A stretch of 13,497 nucleotides of DNA from Verrucomicrobia bacterium UBA1731 (GTDB taxonomy: Bacteria > Verrucomicrobiota > Kiritimatiellia > RFP12 > UBA1067), in assembly GCA_002317575.1 (NCBI GenBank), contig DCIH01000100.1:513-14009 (forward strand), written 5' to 3'. The notes beneath the pieces were generated by a model. It worked only from the letters and a program-made list of their open reading frames with translations, ran no database searches and was not told the DNA's origin. Below, one piece after another: positions 1-11,600 of this stretch (position 1 is its first letter; every line of letters begins with the position of its first letter). Position numbers and translations under genes: made by a program.

Positions 1-221
1 GCTACACCGAGCAGAACGATCCGCTTGCGCAACGCCAGGCGCTCGAGCACCAGGCCGGCGAAGACACCGAGAAAATCGACGAAGACTTCATCAGCGCCCT
101 CGAGTGCGGCATGCCCCCGACGGGCGGTCTCGGGTTCGGCGTGGACCGTCTGGTGATGTTCCTCACGGGCTGCGATTCGATCCGCGACGTGGTGCTGTTC
201 CCGCAGTTGAAGCGGAACTGA
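1..221 (+). CDS. lysS: Lysyl-tRNA synthetase, class II, C-terminal end (partial)
   Basis: This is the last 72 codons of a class II lysyl-tRNA synthetase, which charges tRNA-Lys with lysine in the cytoplasm using ATP. The reading frame begins at base 3 and the 5' part lies outside the window. The sequence shows class II motif 3, GLGFGVDRL, at bases 126-152, with the arginine that contacts ATP. It is preceded by FISALECGMPPTGG and followed by SIRDVVLFPQLK, the characteristic LysRS C-terminus. AspRS and AsnRS share the fold, but the DVVLFPQLK ending and the EYGMPP-like segment favour LysRS. The kinase gene starts three bases after the stop, so the two are probably co-transcribed. Confidence 0.93.
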   Translation, partial: YTEQNDPLAQRQALEHQAGEDTEKIDEDFISALECGMPPTGGLGFGVDRLVMFLTGCDSIRDVVLFPQLKRN

Positions 222-224
222 GCG

Positions 225-2158
<1,934 letters not shown>

Positions 2159-2162
<4 letters not shown>

Positions 2163-2959
2163 GACTTCTTCGCCTGTTCAGGCGTTTTCGTCCGCACGTG
2201 CTGGACGTGGAGGCCGTCTCGCTGACGGATTGCGGCCTGGTGCGCAAGGAGAATCAGGACGCCTTTCTCATGCGCACGCGGGATCGCCTCTTTTGCGTGG
2301 CGGACGGCATGGGCGGCGGCGACGGCGGCGCGCTCGCCAGCCAGTGGACATGCGGCGCGCTCGACGAAGTCGCGAGGCCGAACCGGCGCGGCGATCTGCG
2401 CGAACGCATGGAAATCGCGCAGGAGTCGTTGAAGATGGTGAATCGCAAGATCCGCGAATACGCGCACATGCGGGATTACAGGCAGATGGGCACGACGGTC
2501 GCGTTTCTCGTGTTCGATCCGCACAACGACCGCCGGGCGGCGGTGTGCCACGCCGGCGATTCGCGCGTCTACCGTTTCCGCGGCGGCAAACTGACGCTGC
2601 TCACGAAGGACCACACGATCGGCGGCGAATTGAGTCGCATCGCCGTGGATCGCGTGGGCGACAGGGCCATGAAGCTCGGGTCCCGGGCGAATCCGCTTTC
2701 GCACGTCCTGACGCGCGCGATCGGCCCCGAGCGCGAGCTGAAGCTCGAATGGCGGAAGATTGATGTGCGTCCCGGAGATGCGTATCTTCTTTGCTCCGAC
2801 GGCGTCCACGACATGCTTTCGGACGAGCAGATCGCGCAGATGCTGGGCGAGTCCGGAACGCCCGACACATTGGTGTTGCGTCTTGACGACGCCATCCGCG
2901 CCGCGGGCGCGTGCGACAATTACACGATGGTTTATGTGAAAGTGGGGGGTGGGGAATGA
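2159..2959 (+). CDS. PP2C-family Ser/Thr protein phosphatase
   Basis: This 266-residue metal-dependent phosphatase (PPM/PP2C) most likely removes phosphates placed by the two flanking kinases. All key motifs are visible. RKENQDAF carries metal ligand D34, VADGMGGGDGG carries D49, GTTVAF and the HAGDSR core (D134) follow, then LTRAIG, CSDG (D214) and the final CDN motif (D253, N254). The length fits a single stand-alone catalytic domain like PrpC or PstP without a membrane anchor. The first dozen residues are strongly basic and hydrophobic (MRLLRLFRRFRP) and could touch the membrane, which is inference. The start at 2159 overlaps the upstream stop as ATGA and has a perfect AGGAGG. Its own stop overlaps the next ATG in the same way, so translation of the three genes is probably coupled. 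Confidence 0.94.
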
Positions 2960-4074
2960 GCGAACTCGGCGTTGACGGCCCCGATTTGTTTTCGCAGGGC
3001 GATGTGTTCCGCGGGTACGTGGTCGAACGGCTCCTGGGCAAGGGCGGCATCGGCGGCGTGTATCTCGTCCGCCACCAGATGCTGGACACGCTGTTCGCGA
3101 TGAAGGTCGTCTATCCCGAGGTGGCCGAGAAGAATCCCGAACTCGTGAAGCGTTTCTTGCGCGAAGCAAAGATCGCCACGCGCATACGCCATCCGAATCT
3201 CGTGGCCGTGCACGATTGCGGGCTGGACGAGACGCGGGGGTACTACTACCTGGTGATGGACTACGTTTCCGGCGGCGATTTGCGCCAGGCGCTGGCGTTC
3301 GCGGGGAAGATCGATCCGCAGCGCGCCGTGGACATCACCGTGCAGGTCACGAGCGCACTCGAAGCCGCCCAGAAGTACCATGTCGTCCACCGCGACATCA
3401 AGCCCGAAAACATCATGATCGACCCGAGCGGCAATGTGAAGCTCGTAGATCTGGGCGTCGCCAAGGTGGACAACATGGTGGATACGCTCAAGACGAGCGC
3501 CAAGACCGTGTTCGGTACGCCCGGCTATGTGGCGCCCGAGCAGGCGATCGATTCGAGCGATGTGGACGTGCGTGCGGATATCTATTCGCTGGGCGTCATT
3601 CTCTTCGAAATGCTGTGCGGCAAGCGTCCGTACGAGGGCGCCAACCCTGCCCAGATCCTGGCGAAGCTCCTGGGGCCGGATCCCGTGCCGGACGTGCGCA
3701 CGTTCAATCCGGACGTCCCCGAGCCGCTGGCCGAACTGGTCGCGCGCATGTGCGAGAAGGACCGCGAAAACCGCATTCCCTCTACGGCTGCGCTCTTGGA
3801 TGCGTTCGAGAGCATCGGCTACGCATTGCCCGACAGCGTCCGCGATCAGCGCGCCGAATACGCCGTTGAAGAGACGCAGGAAACGTCCATCGGCGACGAG
3901 ATGAAGAAGCTTCCGAAGCAGTCCAATCCCACGCTGTCGTTCGAGACGGACGACGCCGACGTGCGCGAGTTCGTGCGTCAGCTCAAGGCGAAACGCCGCC
4001 GTGGGAAATGGTTGACGCCGGCGTTGTTCGGCGCGGCCGTCCTGCTAGTGGTGCTGCTCATCATTTTCCTGTGA
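2956..4074 (+). CDS. Ser/Thr protein kinase with a C-terminal membrane tail anchor
   Basis: This is the second Hanks-type kinase of the module, 372 residues long. The catalytic domain spans about residues 21-290. It has the Gly loop GKGGIGGV (28-35), K50 in FAMK, HRDIKPEN from H145, D165 in DLG, a Thr/Ser-rich activation segment and APE at 193-195. A charged linker of about 60 residues ends in KAKRRRGK, followed by a hydrophobic segment from W352 to the last residue, L372. Nothing follows the helix, so the protein looks tail-anchored with the kinase in the cytoplasm and no external sensor. It is clearly related to the first kinase; both share ADIYSLG, GKRP and PDVRTF in the C-lobe. The start at 2956 was chosen for its ATGA overlap with the phosphatase and the G-rich stretch just upstream. 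An upstream in-frame ATG at 2911 lies inside the phosphatase and is less likely. Confidence 0.92.
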   Translation: MSELGVDGPDLFSQGDVFRGYVVERLLGKGGIGGVYLVRHQMLDTLFAMKVVYPEVAEKNPELVKRFLREAKIATRIRHPNLVAVHDCGLDETRGYYYLVMDYVSGGDLRQALAFAGKIDPQRAVDITVQVTSALEAAQKYHVVHRDIKPENIMIDPSGNVKLVDLGVAKVDNMVDTLKTSAKTVFGTPGYVAPEQAIDSSDVDVRADIYSLGVILFEMLCGKRPYEGANPAQILAKLLGPDPVPDVRTFNPDVPEPLAELVARMCEKDRENRIPSTAALLDAFESIGYALPDSVRDQRAEYAVEETQETSIGDEMKKLPKQSNPTLSFETDDADVREFVRQLKAKRRRGKWLTPALFGAAVLLVVLLIIFL

Positions 4075-4094
4075 CGTCATGGCGGATGGCGATT

Positions 4095-5504
4095 ATGAAC
4101 GGAGAGACGCCCGAGCGGCCGAGCTCAAGCGATTTGAGCGAATACTTCGAACTGCTCAAGTTCGAGACGGTGGGCGCGGATCCGATGCGGCTTCGGGACT
4201 GCGTCCAATGCGCGACGTGGTTGAAGAAATGGCTCGAAAGGATCGGGGCTGACGTCCGGCTCGTGTTGCCGCCGCGCACCGGCGACTTCGCGTCCGTCGG
4301 CTGTCCGCCGGTCGTGTTCGCCGAACGCAAGGGCGATCCGGGCGCGCCGACGGTTCTCATCTACGGACATTACGACGTACAGCCGGCCGATCCGCTCGAC
4401 GCCTGGAAGACGCCTCCGTTTGAGCCGACTGAAAAGGATGGTCGCATCTATTGTCGCGGATCCCAGGACGACAAAGGGCAGTTGTTTTCGTTTCTGTGCG
4501 GATTGCGCCGCTTCTTGAACGCGCCCAAGGGGCCTGTTCCCACGCTGAAGTTCGTTTACGAGGGTCAGGAGGAGTCCGGATCCGGCGCGCTCACGCGGCT
4601 CTTGACCGAGCGCGCGGCGGAGGATCCGGAGTCGCCCGTTTTCCGCTCGCGTCTCGCGGCGGACGTCTTGTGCGTGTGCGACACGGGCGCGGCGGCGGAT
4701 TTGCGGCCTGCCATCGTGGCGGGCTTGCGGGGTGTTACGCATTTCACCGTGCGGCTCGAGGGCGCCAACCGCGACCTGCATTCCGGCGCGTTCGGCGGCG
4801 TGGCGCCCAATGCCGCGCAGGCCATTTCCGAGTTGCTCGCTTCGCTGCACAATCCGGATGGTTCCGTCGCGGTGCGGGGTTTCATGGACGACGTGTCGGA
4901 ACCGTTGCCCGAAGAATTGGCAGCCGCCGAGGCGTCCGCGCCGTCGGACGCGGCGACCGAAGTCGAAATCGGCTGTCCGCCGGTCGGCGGCGAACGGACA
5001 CTGCCGCTTGTGCTGCGCAATTCGTTCCGGCCCACCATGGAAGTGAATGGCGTGCATTCCGGCTACGGCGGACCGGGCTCCAAGACCGTGATCCCGTGCG
5101 CGGCGCTGGCGAAGCTGTCCATGCGGCTGGTGCCGAACCAGAACCCGAAGACGGCGATGGCTGCGGTGGAACGCCATCTGAAATCGCATTGTCCGCCCGG
5201 CATGAAGCTTTTCGTCGAGGACATCACGGGCGAGGCGCCGGCGCTCAAGCTGCCGCTTTCGAGTCCCGTGTTCAGGCTTGCGTCCGCGGTGCTGGAGGAA
5301 CTCGATCCGCGCGGCGCGGTGTTCCAATGGGACGGCGCGTCCATTCCCGTGGTGTCGCTTTTGGCGCGCGTTTCGGGCGCGGCTCCGCTGCTGGTCGGTT
5401 TCGGGCAGCCGTCGGACTGCATCCATTCGCCGAATGAATCGTTCTCGCTGCGCCAGTTCGCCCTGGGGTCGGCCTGGGCGGAAAAGATCCTGGGCGCGTT
5501 GTGA
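4095..5504 (+). CDS. M20 family metallopeptidase (DapE/CNDP-type dipeptidase)
   Basis: This zinc-dependent hydrolase of about 469 residues belongs to peptidase family M20, whose members cleave dipeptides or N-acyl amino acids. The two-metal site is intact: H92 and D94 in YGHYDVQ, bridging D125/D126 in GSQDDKGQ, the catalytic and metal-binding glutamates E159/E160 in GQEESGS, D196 in CDTGA, and a final H444 in CIHSPNE. H229 in DLHSGAFGG belongs to the dimerisation (lid) domain that is inserted in the middle and reaches across to the partner's active site. Length and lid resemble cytosolic non-specific dipeptidases. No signal peptide is seen, so it should be cytoplasmic. The start is uncertain: ATGs at 4086 and 4095 are in frame, and 4095 has GGCGG nine bases upstream. 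It lies 20 bases after the kinase stop. The exact substrate cannot be told from sequence. Confidence 0.9.
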   Translation: MNGETPERPSSSDLSEYFELLKFETVGADPMRLRDCVQCATWLKKWLERIGADVRLVLPPRTGDFASVGCPPVVFAERKGDPGAPTVLIYGHYDVQPADPLDAWKTPPFEPTEKDGRIYCRGSQDDKGQLFSFLCGLRRFLNAPKGPVPTLKFVYEGQEESGSGALTRLLTERAAEDPESPVFRSRLAADVLCVCDTGAAADLRPAIVAGLRGVTHFTVRLEGANRDLHSGAFGGVAPNAAQAISELLASLHNPDGSVAVRGFMDDVSEPLPEELAAAEASAPSDAATEVEIGCPPVGGERTLPLVLRNSFRPTMEVNGVHSGYGGPGSKTVIPCAALAKLSMRLVPNQNPKTAMAAVERHLKSHCPPGMKLFVEDITGEAPALKLPLSSPVFRLASAVLEELDPRGAVFQWDGASIPVVSLLARVSGAAPLLVGFGQPSDCIHSPNESFSLRQFALGSAWAEKILGAL

Positions 5505-5515
5505 CGGTTGCCGTC

Positions 5516-5521
5516 GGGGAG
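5516..5521 (+). promoter_or_regulatory. Shine-Dalgarno site of the AddB-like gene
   Basis: GGGGAG lies eight bases before the ATG at 5530 in the 25-base gap after the peptidase stop. It supports this start over the long in-frame extension back into the peptidase gene. No terminator hairpin is visible in the gap. Confidence 0.65.
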
Positions 5522-5529
5522 ACGACCGC

Positions 5530-8500
5530 ATGACGAAGACAACGGAATTTCTCAATCCGCGCGTCAAGCTCCTGGACGCCGTGGTGGCGTGGCTTTTCGG
5601 CGACGCGGCGCATCCCGGTCGCGTCGCGGAGACGCCGGAGGGCGTGAAGTCGTTCGCGCACGTGATGGTGGTGGTGCCCACCGCGCAAAGCGGACGGAAC
5701 CTGCGGCTGGCGCTGGCCCGCGAGGCGGCGTCGCGCGGCTGGGGCGGCGTCTTGCCGCCGCACGTGGTGCAGCCGATGCACCTGATCGCCGCGGCGGACG
5801 AATCGCTCCGCACGGCGTCGGACGTGGAGGCGCGCGCGGCGTTCCTCGGGTTTCTCGAGGACCGGCCGCGTCGCCGGACGGACGGCGGCCGCGTCTCGTT
5901 GACGGAATGGGAGCATCTCTTCCGGCCGGAGCACGTGACGGACGTGAGGTCCCTCGTCGCGTTCTTCGACCAGCTCGGCGACATCTGGCGCATTCTCGCC
6001 GGCGGCGGATTGCTGATGCGCGACGTGCCGGCCGATCCGCGCGCGCGCGACGTGCTGGCCGCCGCGCTGGGCGACGAGGCGGCGCGCTGGAACGAGCTCG
6101 CCGCGTTCGAATCCGCTTTCTTCGAATTTCTGCACCGTCGCGGTCTGCGGCATCAGGCCGAAGAGGTCCGTGCGGCGAAAACCGACGCGAAGCCGTTTCC
6201 CGAGGAGGTGCGGGAAGTCGTTCTGCCGGCGCTGGCGGATCCCGTGTCCGTGCTGTACGACGTGCTCGCGCAGCAGTCCGACGCGTTGAATGTGTCGGTG
6301 CTGGTGCACGCCGCCGCTTCCGACGCCGGAAAGTTCGATGCCTGGGGGCGTCCGCTCGTTTCGGCGTGGACGGGCGCGAACCGGCCACGCATCGCCGGTT
6401 TGTCGGACGCCGACGTCGTGCGCGCCGCCAACGACGCGGGGCTCGCGCGCCGCGTGGCGGCCGATTTCCCGCCCGCCGCGTCGGATCGGGCGCGTCCGTC
6501 TTTCGGACTGTGCGACGCCGACGCGTTCCCCGAACTCGCCGCGGCGTTCCTGAACGCCGGCTACGAACTGCATAATCCGGAGCGGCACCGCATCGCGTCG
6601 TCGTCGTTGGGCCGCATGCTCGGCGATCTGCTCGATTTGTTCGCGGCGCGGCATGGTGAACTGCCGTGGAAGGCGTTCACGGCGCTGTTGCGGGAGGACG
6701 ATGTGCTCTCCCGCCTGACGGGCGGCGGGGATCGTCCGTGCCGCCGCGACGTCCTCGCGGGCGTCGACGCGTGCCGCAACGCGTTCCTGCCCGTCGTGCT
6801 GCCTGCGGATTGCGGGTTTGACGCCACGCGCCTGAAGTCCTGGGACCGGCCGGCGCACGACGCGTTCCGCGACGCGGCGCGCGCGCTCAAAGCCGCGCTC
6901 GACGAAGCGTGGTCCGGCGATGCGGCGCCGGCGGCGTTTCTGCGCCGGACGCTGGAATGGGTCTACGCCCGTCGCACGTTGCGCGGCGCGTCGGTCGAGA
7001 AGGAGTTCCAGGCCGCGGCCGCGGCGGTGGGCGATGCGTTGTCGGCGCTGGAATCCCCGGCCGTCGTCGCGCTGGGGTTGCGCGAAGGGGCGCTGCTGGC
7101 ATTGGCGCGCAAGACGTTTTCCGAGGCGGCGTACGCGCTGGAGCCGGATTCGCGCCAGGCGCTGAAGACGGAGGGGTGGCTCGAGCTCGTGTGGAGCGGG
7201 GCCGGCAAAATGGCGCTCGTGGGGTTCCACGAGGGGGCCGTGCCCGATTCCGTGGTGGGGCATCCGTTCGTGCCGGACGCGTTGCGGGCGGCGCTCGGTC
7301 TCACCACGAACGACCGCCGGTTGGCGCGCGACACATATCTGCTTTCCGACATCGTGGCGGCGCGGGCGTCCGAGCCGGGATCGGTGCGCGCCTACATCGC
7401 GCTCACGAACAACGCCGGTGACATCCGCCGGCCGAGCCGATTGCTGTTTTTGACGGCACCCGAGGCATTGCCAGACCGCGTGCGGGCGCTCTTCGGCGAC
7501 GCGCCGGCGGCGGACGCGAAGTCGGCGCTTTCCCTGGAGGACGCCTGGCGGCCGCGGTTGCCGCTCGATCCCGTGCCGTTGCCGAACGTCAAGGACGAAA
7601 CGCCGGACGGCCGTCTCTCGGCGTCCGCCATCGACACATGGCTCAAGTGTCCGTTCACCTATCTGCTCAAAACGGGTCTTGGGCTGGAACGGCTGAAGCT
7701 GAAGGACGAACTCGGCCCCGAGGACTTCGGAAACCTCGTCCACAAGGCGCTCGAACGGTACGCCGAGGAGCAACTCGCGCGGACGGCGCGCGGTCAGGCG
7801 CAGCTTTGCGATGCGGCGGAAATCGCCGCCGCGTTTGCGCGCGTCATGGCGGAACTGCGCGCGGCGTACGGGGAGCGCCCGCCCGTGAAAATCCGTCTGC
7901 AGCTTGATGCGGCCGCGTCGCGTCTGGCGGCGTTCGCCGCGTTGCAGGCGACCTGGGCGCAGGACGGTTGGACGATTGCCGAAAAGCCCGAATTCGGCTT
8001 TACGGTGAGGCCGTTCGCGGGCGAGGACGGATGCGACGTGCCGATCAAGGGGTCCGTCGACCGCATCGACTTCAAGGCGGGCGTCGGTTACCGGCTGATC
8101 GACTACAAGACATGGGACCGACGAAGCGGCGCGGCGGGGCGCATTTTGAAAGGCGGTGCGGCGCAGGTCGCCCACGCAAAGGCCCTTCGCCTGCCGTTGG
8201 GCTCGTTCGCGGGAGCGAATCCCGAACGGCGCTTCCTGTCCGTTCAGCTGCCGCTGTACGCGCGCTGCCTGGAAACGCTGGATGCCGGGAAGTTCCGCGG
8301 TAAAATCGCCGATCTGTGCTATGCGATTCTGGGCGAAAACGCGGAGAACATCGTCGTGCTCGGAAGTGCGTTCGACCATCCCGGTTTCGAAGCCGTGAAA
8401 GCGGGGAAGGTCGCGTTGGCCGATCACAAGGATCTCGCGATCGAAACGGCCCGCACGGCGATCCGGCGCATGCGCGGAAATTTCTTCTGGCCGCCGGGCC

Positions 8501-8628
8501 CGGGCAGGGAATGGAAATACGACTACGCGGGGCTGCTGCTGAAATCGCCGGAACGCGATTTCCCGAAGGGATCGGCCTGGCGTGACGCGCAGGAAGCCAG
8601 GCTCGCCGGACTGGAGGCGCGGGTGTGA
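5530..8628 (+). CDS. addB: AddB-like PD-(D/E)XK nuclease subunit
   Basis: This 1032-residue protein looks like the AddB/RexB partner of the downstream helicase-nuclease. The AddAB complex resects DNA double-strand ends for RecA-dependent repair. The N-terminus has a strand then a loop, VVVPTAQSGRNL, where helicases carry a Walker A; the lysine is absent, so ATP binding is not expected, as in many AddB proteins. The middle holds AddB-like remnants such as LVGFHEGAVPDS. The nuclease domain starts near residue 697 with LSASAIDTWLKCPF. It has H738 and E742 in the NLVHKALE helix, D844 in VDRID and D858/K860 in LIDYKTW, so the catalytic residues are present. C707 is kept, but the C-terminal Cys cluster that would hold the 4Fe-4S centre in Bacillus AddB is missing: no Cys occurs in the last 70 or so residues. 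The stop overlaps the addA start as GTGA. The symbol is assigned by family and partner, as overall similarity is low. Confidence 0.82.
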   Translation: MTKTTEFLNPRVKLLDAVVAWLFGDAAHPGRVAETPEGVKSFAHVMVVVPTAQSGRNLRLALAREAASRGWGGVLPPHVVQPMHLIAAADESLRTASDVEARAAFLGFLEDRPRRRTDGGRVSLTEWEHLFRPEHVTDVRSLVAFFDQLGDIWRILAGGGLLMRDVPADPRARDVLAAALGDEAARWNELAAFESAFFEFLHRRGLRHQAEEVRAAKTDAKPFPEEVREVVLPALADPVSVLYDVLAQQSDALNVSVLVHAAASDAGKFDAWGRPLVSAWTGANRPRIAGLSDADVVRAANDAGLARRVAADFPPAASDRARPSFGLCDADAFPELAAAFLNAGYELHNPERHRIASSSLGRMLGDLLDLFAARHGELPWKAFTALLREDDVLSRLTGGGDRPCRRDVLAGVDACRNAFLPVVLPADCGFDATRLKSWDRPAHDAFRDAARALKAALDEAWSGDAAPAAFLRRTLEWVYARRTLRGASVEKEFQAAAAAVGDALSALESPAVVALGLREGALLALARKTFSEAAYALEPDSRQALKTEGWLELVWSGAGKMALVGFHEGAVPDSVVGHPFVPDALRAALGLTTNDRRLARDTYLLSDIVAARASEPGSVRAYIALTNNAGDIRRPSRLLFLTAPEALPDRVRALFGDAPAADAKSALSLEDAWRPRLPLDPVPLPNVKDETPDGRLSASAIDTWLKCPFTYLLKTGLGLERLKLKDELGPEDFGNLVHKALERYAEEQLARTARGQAQLCDAAEIAAAFARVMAELRAAYGERPPVKIRLQLDAAASRLAAFAALQATWAQDGWTIAEKPEFGFTVRPFAGEDGCDVPIKGSVDRIDFKAGVGYRLIDYKTWDRRSGAAGRILKGGAAQVAHAKALRLPLGSFAGANPERRFLSVQLPLYARCLETLDAGKFRGKIADLCYAILGENAENIVVLGSAFDHPGFEAVKAGKVALADHKDLAIETARTAIRRMRGNFFWPPGPGREWKYDYAGLLLKSPERDFPKGSAWRDAQEARLAGLEARV
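8613..8617 (+). promoter_or_regulatory. Shine-Dalgarno site deciding the GTG start of addA
   Basis: GGAGG sits seven bases upstream of a GTG at 8625, within the last codons of the AddB-like gene. Starting at the next in-frame ATG would remove the Walker A loop, so the GTG is the true start. Confidence 0.75.
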
Positions 8629-11600
8629 AGCCGAACACGATCATCCGCGCGTCCGCCGGAACGGGCAAGACCTTCTCGCTCGCCACACGCTTCATGCGGC
8701 TCATGGCGTTTCAGAAGGTTTCGCCCGAGCGTATCGTCGCACTCACCTTTTCGCGGGCCGCCGCGCAGGAAATCTATGTGAAGCTGCTCGAACGCCTGTG
8801 GTGCGCTGCGGCGGACGAGAAGGGCGCAGCCCGAGAAAAGGCGTTGCTGTTGGCGGGGCTTCCGCGCGCGGAGCGCGCCGTCGCCGAAGCGGCTGTCGGC
8901 GACTGGTCGTCAAACGCGTTCATGCGCATCCTGCGCCGCGTGGTGGACGCGCAGCATGTCAATTCGATTGCTACGCTGGACAGTTTTATTCTGCGCATCG
9001 TGCGCAGCTTTCCGCTGGAACTCGGCTTTCAGAACGCGGTGGACGTGCTGGATGAATACGGCGAGAAGACGGCGCTGGCCCGTTCCTGCGACATCGTGAT
9101 GTCCAACCGCGACGCACCCGCGGCGCTGGTCGCCGATTTCAAGACGGCCGTCAAAGGGGATTTCAAACGCACGTTCACGGCGGCGTTCGGCGGCGTTCTC
9201 GCCAAGTGGCGTGATTTCGTCGTGCGCCATCCGGAATCCGCGACATGGACGAAAGCGTCCATGTGTACCGCGTTGGGCGTTGACGCGGACGCGCAAAAGC
9301 CGGATCTGTCGTCCGTTCCGGTTTCGGGCAAGCGGGGTGATCCGCGCGACGGTGCGGTGAAGGCCGTCGAGACATTCGATCCGCGGCATCCGTCGTTTCC
9401 GGATGCGAAGGCCGGTGAATTGCTGAGGTATTTCGCCGCACATGTCGGCGAGACCGTCTTTTCATATGCGACGCCGTCGGGTCAGGAGAAGTCGTTCGAT
9501 TGCGGCGCGGCGGGCGCGCAGGCGTTGCGTGCCGGTTTCGCGTGGATGGTGGATGCCGCGCTTGCCGCGCAGCTCGAAACGGTGGCGGCGAAGTTGCGCC
9601 TCTGCGCGCATGTCGAGGGGATTTACGACATGAGCACGCGCCGCAAGGGCCTGTTGACGTTTTCCGATTTCACCGATTGTCAGGCGGCGAACGAGGACGC
9701 CGACGCGGGACTCGTGCTTCAAAACCTCCAGTTCCGTTTTGACGCGCGATTCGATCACTGGGCTTTGGACGAATTCCAGGATACGAGCGAACTGCAGTGG
9801 ACGTGCCTCAGGCGACTCGTGCGCGAGGCGGCGGGCGGAGACGGGCGCACCGTAATGGTCGTGGGCGACCTCAAGCAGTCCATTTACGCCTGGCGCGGCG
9901 GCGACGACCGTCCGTTCCTGGAGATCATGCGCTGGCCGGAATTCAACGGTTCGGCTGGCGAAAGCGTCCGGAACGACATCTCCTATCGCTACGGAAAGCG
10001 AACGGCCGATTTCGTGAACGCCGTCTTCGGTCCCGCGAACGTGCGGGACGGCGGTCTGTTCGGCGCCGATTGCGCAGGCGCCGTGGCGCGTTGGCTGGAC
10101 GACAGCTGCTGGATGGAGCACCGCGTCGGCTGCGACGCTGCGGGACGCCCGAAGGCGGACGATTACGTGGAGATCGTCGGGGTGGCGGCGGATGCCGGCG
10201 CGGACGATGAAGAGTCCTCGGAGACGGACGATTCCGATGACGCCGCGGGCAGCAGGGCGATGAAGATCCTGGCGCCGAAGATCTGCGCGTGCATACAGGA
10301 ACTGTGGCGCGCGCACGAGGCGGCGAAAAGCACGGAGACGGTCGGCATCTTGGTGCGGAACAACAAGGACGGCGCCTATCTGGCCGAGTGCATCCGTTCG
10401 CTGACCGACGACGTGCCCGTGGCGTGGGAGGGGTTGAACGGCGTCTTGGACGCGCCGGTCGTGCGCGGCGTGCTGGCGCTTCTGAATCTTGCGGCGCATC
10501 CCGAGGACCGCTATTCGTGGGGCGTTGTGGATACGCTGCTGCCGATCCGCGAGCGCGTGTTCCCGGGGTTCACGCATGTGGGCGGCGTTTCGCGCGAACT
10601 CGCCAAGATGCTTTCGCGGCAAGGGCTTTCGCGGACATTGCGGGAAATCGTCGCGAAGCTCGTCGTGCCGGAGGCGAAGCTCTCCGAACGGTCCGTCGCG
10701 GGGCTTGAGGCGCTGGTGCGCGCCGCGGTCGGTTTCGAGGCGGCGCGCGACGGCGGCGCGGATGTCGAAGCGTTTCCCGATTATCTGGCTGCGGCCGCGA
10801 CGCGTGAATCCGCGTCGTCGCCGCGCGTGGTGCGGATACTATCCATTCATCGCTCCAAGGGTTTGACGCTCGATCATGTGATCGTGCCGATTCTCGAATG
10901 CGGCGCCACGGAGGATATTTCGTCGCCGCGGAAAGGCGAGATGCTCGCGGGGAAGGGGTGGGCGCTGGAGGTGCCCGTCCGGGAACTGCTGGCGGCCCAT
11001 CCGGCATTGTCGGCCGCCGCCCGGGAGCTGTCAAACGACAAGCTGATCGAACAGCTCCGCACATACTATGTGGCGCTCACGCGGGCGCGCAAGTCGACGC
11101 GTGTGTTCGTGGTGGACGACGCCCACGGCACCGCGGTCCAGTTTCGCGACATACTGCTGGCGCCCTTCAGGGGACGGGACGCCGCCGCCGTGCCGTGCGC
11201 GTACGGCACCGTGCTCTTTTCGGACGGCACGCCGCCTCCGTTCGGCCGCCGCGAGGCGCCGACGGCAAGTGTCGCGCCCTGGACGCACCATGGCGTCATG
11301 CAAACGGTGGAACGGCGTTCGCCGTCGCAGACGGGCGGCGTACGCGGAACGGCGGCCGCCGCGACATTGTTTGCGGCGGACCGCGGAGCGGCCGCCCGGA
11401 GGGGCGTGGACGCTCATGCGGTCCTATCCGCGATCGAATGGATCGATCCGGCGGCGCCGCGGAACGATTTCGAACGGACGATTCTGGCCTCCGGCTGGCG
11501 CGAGGCCTTCGTGCGGCCCGGCGCGGACGCGACCGTGTGGCGCGAGCGAGGTTACGAACGCTGCATCGGCGACGTGTGGGAGACGGGCCAGTTTGACCGC

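Noticed and set aside
2911..2955. Upstream in-frame ATG for the second kinase at 2911
   Set aside because: It would add 15 residues encoded inside the end of the phosphatase gene. The ATGA junction at 2956 matches the style of the neighbouring junctions.
4072..4079. Perfect palindrome TGACGTCA at the end of the second kinase gene
   Set aside because: It resembles a eukaryotic CRE site, but an eight-base palindrome is expected by chance in such a window, and it includes the kinase stop codon. No second copy or nearby promoter supports an operator.
5505..5529. Possible terminator or promoter in the gap between peptidase and AddB-like genes
   Set aside because: The 25 bases hold no stable hairpin with a T run and no TATAAT-like box; only a ribosome binding site is visible.
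4125..5993. A 622-codon minus-strand frame over the M20 peptidase and the start of the AddB-like gene
   Set aside because: Again in register with the peptidase codons, Arg/His-rich, no domain recognised. The sense strand has a complete M20 active site.
5272..8427. A 1051-codon open frame on the minus strand over the AddB-like gene
   Set aside because: It is in exact codon register with the sense gene and arises from lack of TTA, CTA and TCA codons. Its translation is Arg-rich and low in recognisable motifs, while the sense frame has clear nuclease motifs and a good ribosome binding site.
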